DNA from: Serratia marcescens
GTDB taxonomy: Bacteria; Pseudomonadota; Gammaproteobacteria; Enterobacterales; Enterobacteriaceae
Assembly (NCBI RefSeq): GCF_006715005.1
Contig: NZ_VFMJ01000001.1
Location: forward strand, 372,001 to 436,000
Direction: 5' to 3'
Length of the DNA: 64,000 bases
Part shown: positions 62,568 to 64,000 of the stretch, piece after piece
How the letters are laid out: each line of letters begins with the position of its first letter
How positions within the stretch are numbered: the stretch's first letter is position 1
Notes under the pieces: generated by a model
The model's input: only the letters and a program-made list of their open reading frames with translations
Database searches by the model: none
Told to the model about the DNA's origin: nothing
Position numbers and translations under genes: made by a program

Positions 62568-63137
62568 TTAATCTTGCTGGTGGCCTGAAAACAGGCGCTG
62601 ATAAATTGCGGAAACATACTTCGCCTGATGGATAGCATCGGCTAATGCGTTGTGGCGCTCGCCGTCAAACGGCATATCACGCTTGGGATCAAAGCCAACT
62701 ACGCGGCCAAGCTCAACGATAGTGCGCACGTCCCTGTCGTTGTACCACTCCCACGGCAACGGAACGCATTCACGCTGGTAAGACTCACGCAGGATCACGT
62801 TATCGAATACAGCTCCGTTCCCCCACACGCGCAGGCTACGAGGATTGGCGACATTGGCCCGGATAAACTTATTCAGGTCATATAACGCAGACAGCAACGA
62901 CGGCGCACCGTCAACGCAGATAGCCGCGCGGGCTTCGCTGCTTTGCTTCATCCACCAAATAATCGTATCGGCTTCAGGTGTCGCCTTACCGGCCATGACG
63001 CTTTGCAGGTCTACGGCGGTGTAGAACTGCTCGCCAAGCTCTCCGCTGTGCGGGTTAAAAAGCACAGCGCCGATAGTCAAGATAGGGGCGCTGGGATTCT
63101 TACCCAGCGTTTCAATGTCAAGCATCAAATGGTTCAT
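62568..63137 (-). CDS. Phage DnaQ-like 3'-5' exonuclease (exonuclease VIII/Rv2179c type)
   Basis: A 189-residue DEDD exonuclease. First Asp/Glu motif MLDIETLGKNPSAPILTIGAVLF, a middle Asp in WGNGAVFDNVILRESY and the last His/Asp in RHNALADAIHQAKYV. This matches phage Rv2179c-like 3'-5' exoribonucleases, located in early operons of lambdoid and P22-like phages. AGGA is 8 bp before ATG 63137. Confidence 0.88.
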   Translation of the reverse strand: MNHLMLDIETLGKNPSAPILTIGAVLFNPHSGELGEQFYTAVDLQSVMAGKATPEADTIIWWMKQSSEARAAICVDGAPSLLSALYDLNKFIRANVANPRSLRVWGNGAVFDNVILRESYQRECVPLPWEWYNDRDVRTIVELGRVVGFDPKRDMPFDGERHNALADAIHQAKYVSAIYQRLFSGHQQD

Positions 63138-63182
63138 CAATATTTATCCTGGCTGTGAGTCGTGAGTGTCATGCATCCTCCC

Positions 63183-63491
63183 TCAGTCCCAGCACAATGT
63201 TGATGCGAAATAGGCACCACGGCACGGCGTATCGCGTGGGTAGTGCCAGCTACCGTAACCATCCTGGCCGCCAGTCGGGCTTACCTTGTACCAGGATTGG
63301 TAATATCGAGCGGTGCGCGCCCAGGTCTCAGCAATGTCGCTATCGATTTGGTCTTGATTTACCGCTGCCTGGATAATTTCGGCTTCGGTATAGTCACCGC
63401 GCATTACCAGAAATCGGCAATCATCTGAAGTCAGATATTCAACAGTGCCATCGTTCAGACCTTTCTTCGTTGGCTTGATTAATTCAGTCAT
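63183..63491 (-). CDS. Phage protein of unknown function
   Basis: A 102-residue protein beginning MTELIKPTKKGLNDGTVEYL. A Trp/Tyr-rich C-terminal half (ARYYQSWYKVSPTGGQDGYGSWHYP). I do not recognise the family. Its ATG overlaps the TGA that ends the second frame of the upstream broken gene (ATGA), so it was once translated with it. Confidence 0.75.
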   Translation of the reverse strand: MTELIKPTKKGLNDGTVEYLTSDDCRFLVMRGDYTEAEIIQAAVNQDQIDSDIAETWARTARYYQSWYKVSPTGGQDGYGSWHYPRDTPCRGAYFASTLCWD

Positions 63492-64000
63492 CCTACGCAT
63501 CCCCCCTCTACAGTGACCGCAAACCCGCTGGCACGGATTACATCGGCTGTCGCTCCTTCCAGCAGCCAGCGATTGCCTGCTTTGTCCACCCACGGCGATT
63601 GCAACCGCACCGGCGTAGCCAGCTTGGGCGCGCCTCATCGCGTTCGTTCGTGAGGTCTGCAACCTCGTCTGTCGCCGATATCAGCGTTGCCTCGATGTCT
63701 TTGACATGACGCTCAATCCCGATAATGCGCTTATCCTTCGCCTCCAGCTCTGCCAGCAGGGCGGAGACGTACTCTTGCGAGTAGAGCGGCTCAACGATAG
63801 GGTCTTGTGCTGGGTCACGAACGCTAACTATCTTACCGTCGTCTTGAGTTACATACCGGCTACCCAGACCATATGCCTTGGCTTTCTCCAGCGTAGAGAA
63901 AGTGGTGTTAGCGTTGATTTTTTTATCAGGCTCGCCGGTATGCATATTCCGAAATCGCAGTGAATACGCCACCGGCTTGTTCAGTTCGCTCAAATTAGTC
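63488..64000 (-). pseudogene. Ead/Ea22-like phage protein, frameshifted and cut by window edge
   Basis: The first part (ELNKPVAYSLRFRNMHT ... YVSALLAELEAKDKRIIGIERHVKDI ... LTNERDEAR) looks like an Ea22-like phage protein and its reading frame stops early at 63538-63540. In the next frame, from about 63630, a natural C-terminus follows: KLATPVRLQSPWVDKAGNRW, LLEGATADVIRASGFAVTVE, then GGCVG and a stop. That stop forms ATGA with the next gene. One base missing near 63626-63634 (GGGCGCGCC on plus) explains both. The start probably lies 2 bases beyond the window. Confidence 0.8.

Overview
The window is chromosomal DNA of a GC-rich enterobacterium. Serratia, close to S. marcescens, fits best. Gene order and protein sequences track the Escherichia coli core (proVWX, nrdHIEF, ygaM, ygaC, ssrA-smpB, ratA-rnfH, bamE, recN, nadK, grpE, ung, grcA, srmB, trmN, nadB, rpoE-rseABC, lepAB-rnc-era-recO-pdxJ-acpS, yfhL). 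The phospholipase pair phlA-phlB beside grcA is typical of Serratia. These assignments come from reading the sequence and remembered family features; no database search was run.

Layout. 1-4.6 kb: the end of an MFS gene, a LysR regulator and the glycine betaine/proline importer operon proVWX (minus strand). 5.0-12.4 kb: accessory genes lying between proV and nrdF, namely a citrate-type two-component system with a divergent 2-hydroxycarboxylate symporter, a patatin-like lipase, a periplasmic metallo-beta-lactamase-fold hydrolase, a short-chain dehydrogenase and a DUF1289 protein. 12.4-16.4 kb: nrdHIEF behind two NrdR boxes. 16.4-27.2 kb: a carboxymuconolactone decarboxylase-like gene and a divergent MocR regulator, ygaM, a nickel/cobalt-type exporter, the acid-shock gene asr with a tiny membrane-protein gene behind it, and several regulator/transporter/hydrolase pairs, then ygaC. 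27.2-36.5 kb: small conserved genes of unknown or partly known role, three regulators or acetyltransferases, a methyltransferase and a DUF2946-PepSY pair with Met/His-rich segments that suggest copper. 36.5-43.8 kb: tmRNA, smpB and housekeeping genes up to grcA. 44.0-45.7 kb: phlAB. 45.8-60.7 kb: srmB to yfhL, including the sigma-E operon. 60.9 kb to the end: the left end of a prophage (integrase, excisionase-like protein, DnaQ-like exonuclease, a phage protein and a frameshifted Ea22-like gene).

Regulation can be read at many promoters: twin NrdR boxes (nrdHIEF), an RstA box (asr), an FNR box at -41.5 (grcA), LexA boxes (recN), a sigma-32 promoter (grpE), a sigma-E promoter (rpoE), a possible FliA promoter (phlA) and several untested palindromes in divergent promoter regions.

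I found no clearly new multi-gene system. The most useful points for follow-up are the prophage edge (divergent integrase, LexA-like site, frameshifted Ea22-like gene), the 32-codon gene behind asr, and the palindromic operators next to the LysR and MocR regulators.
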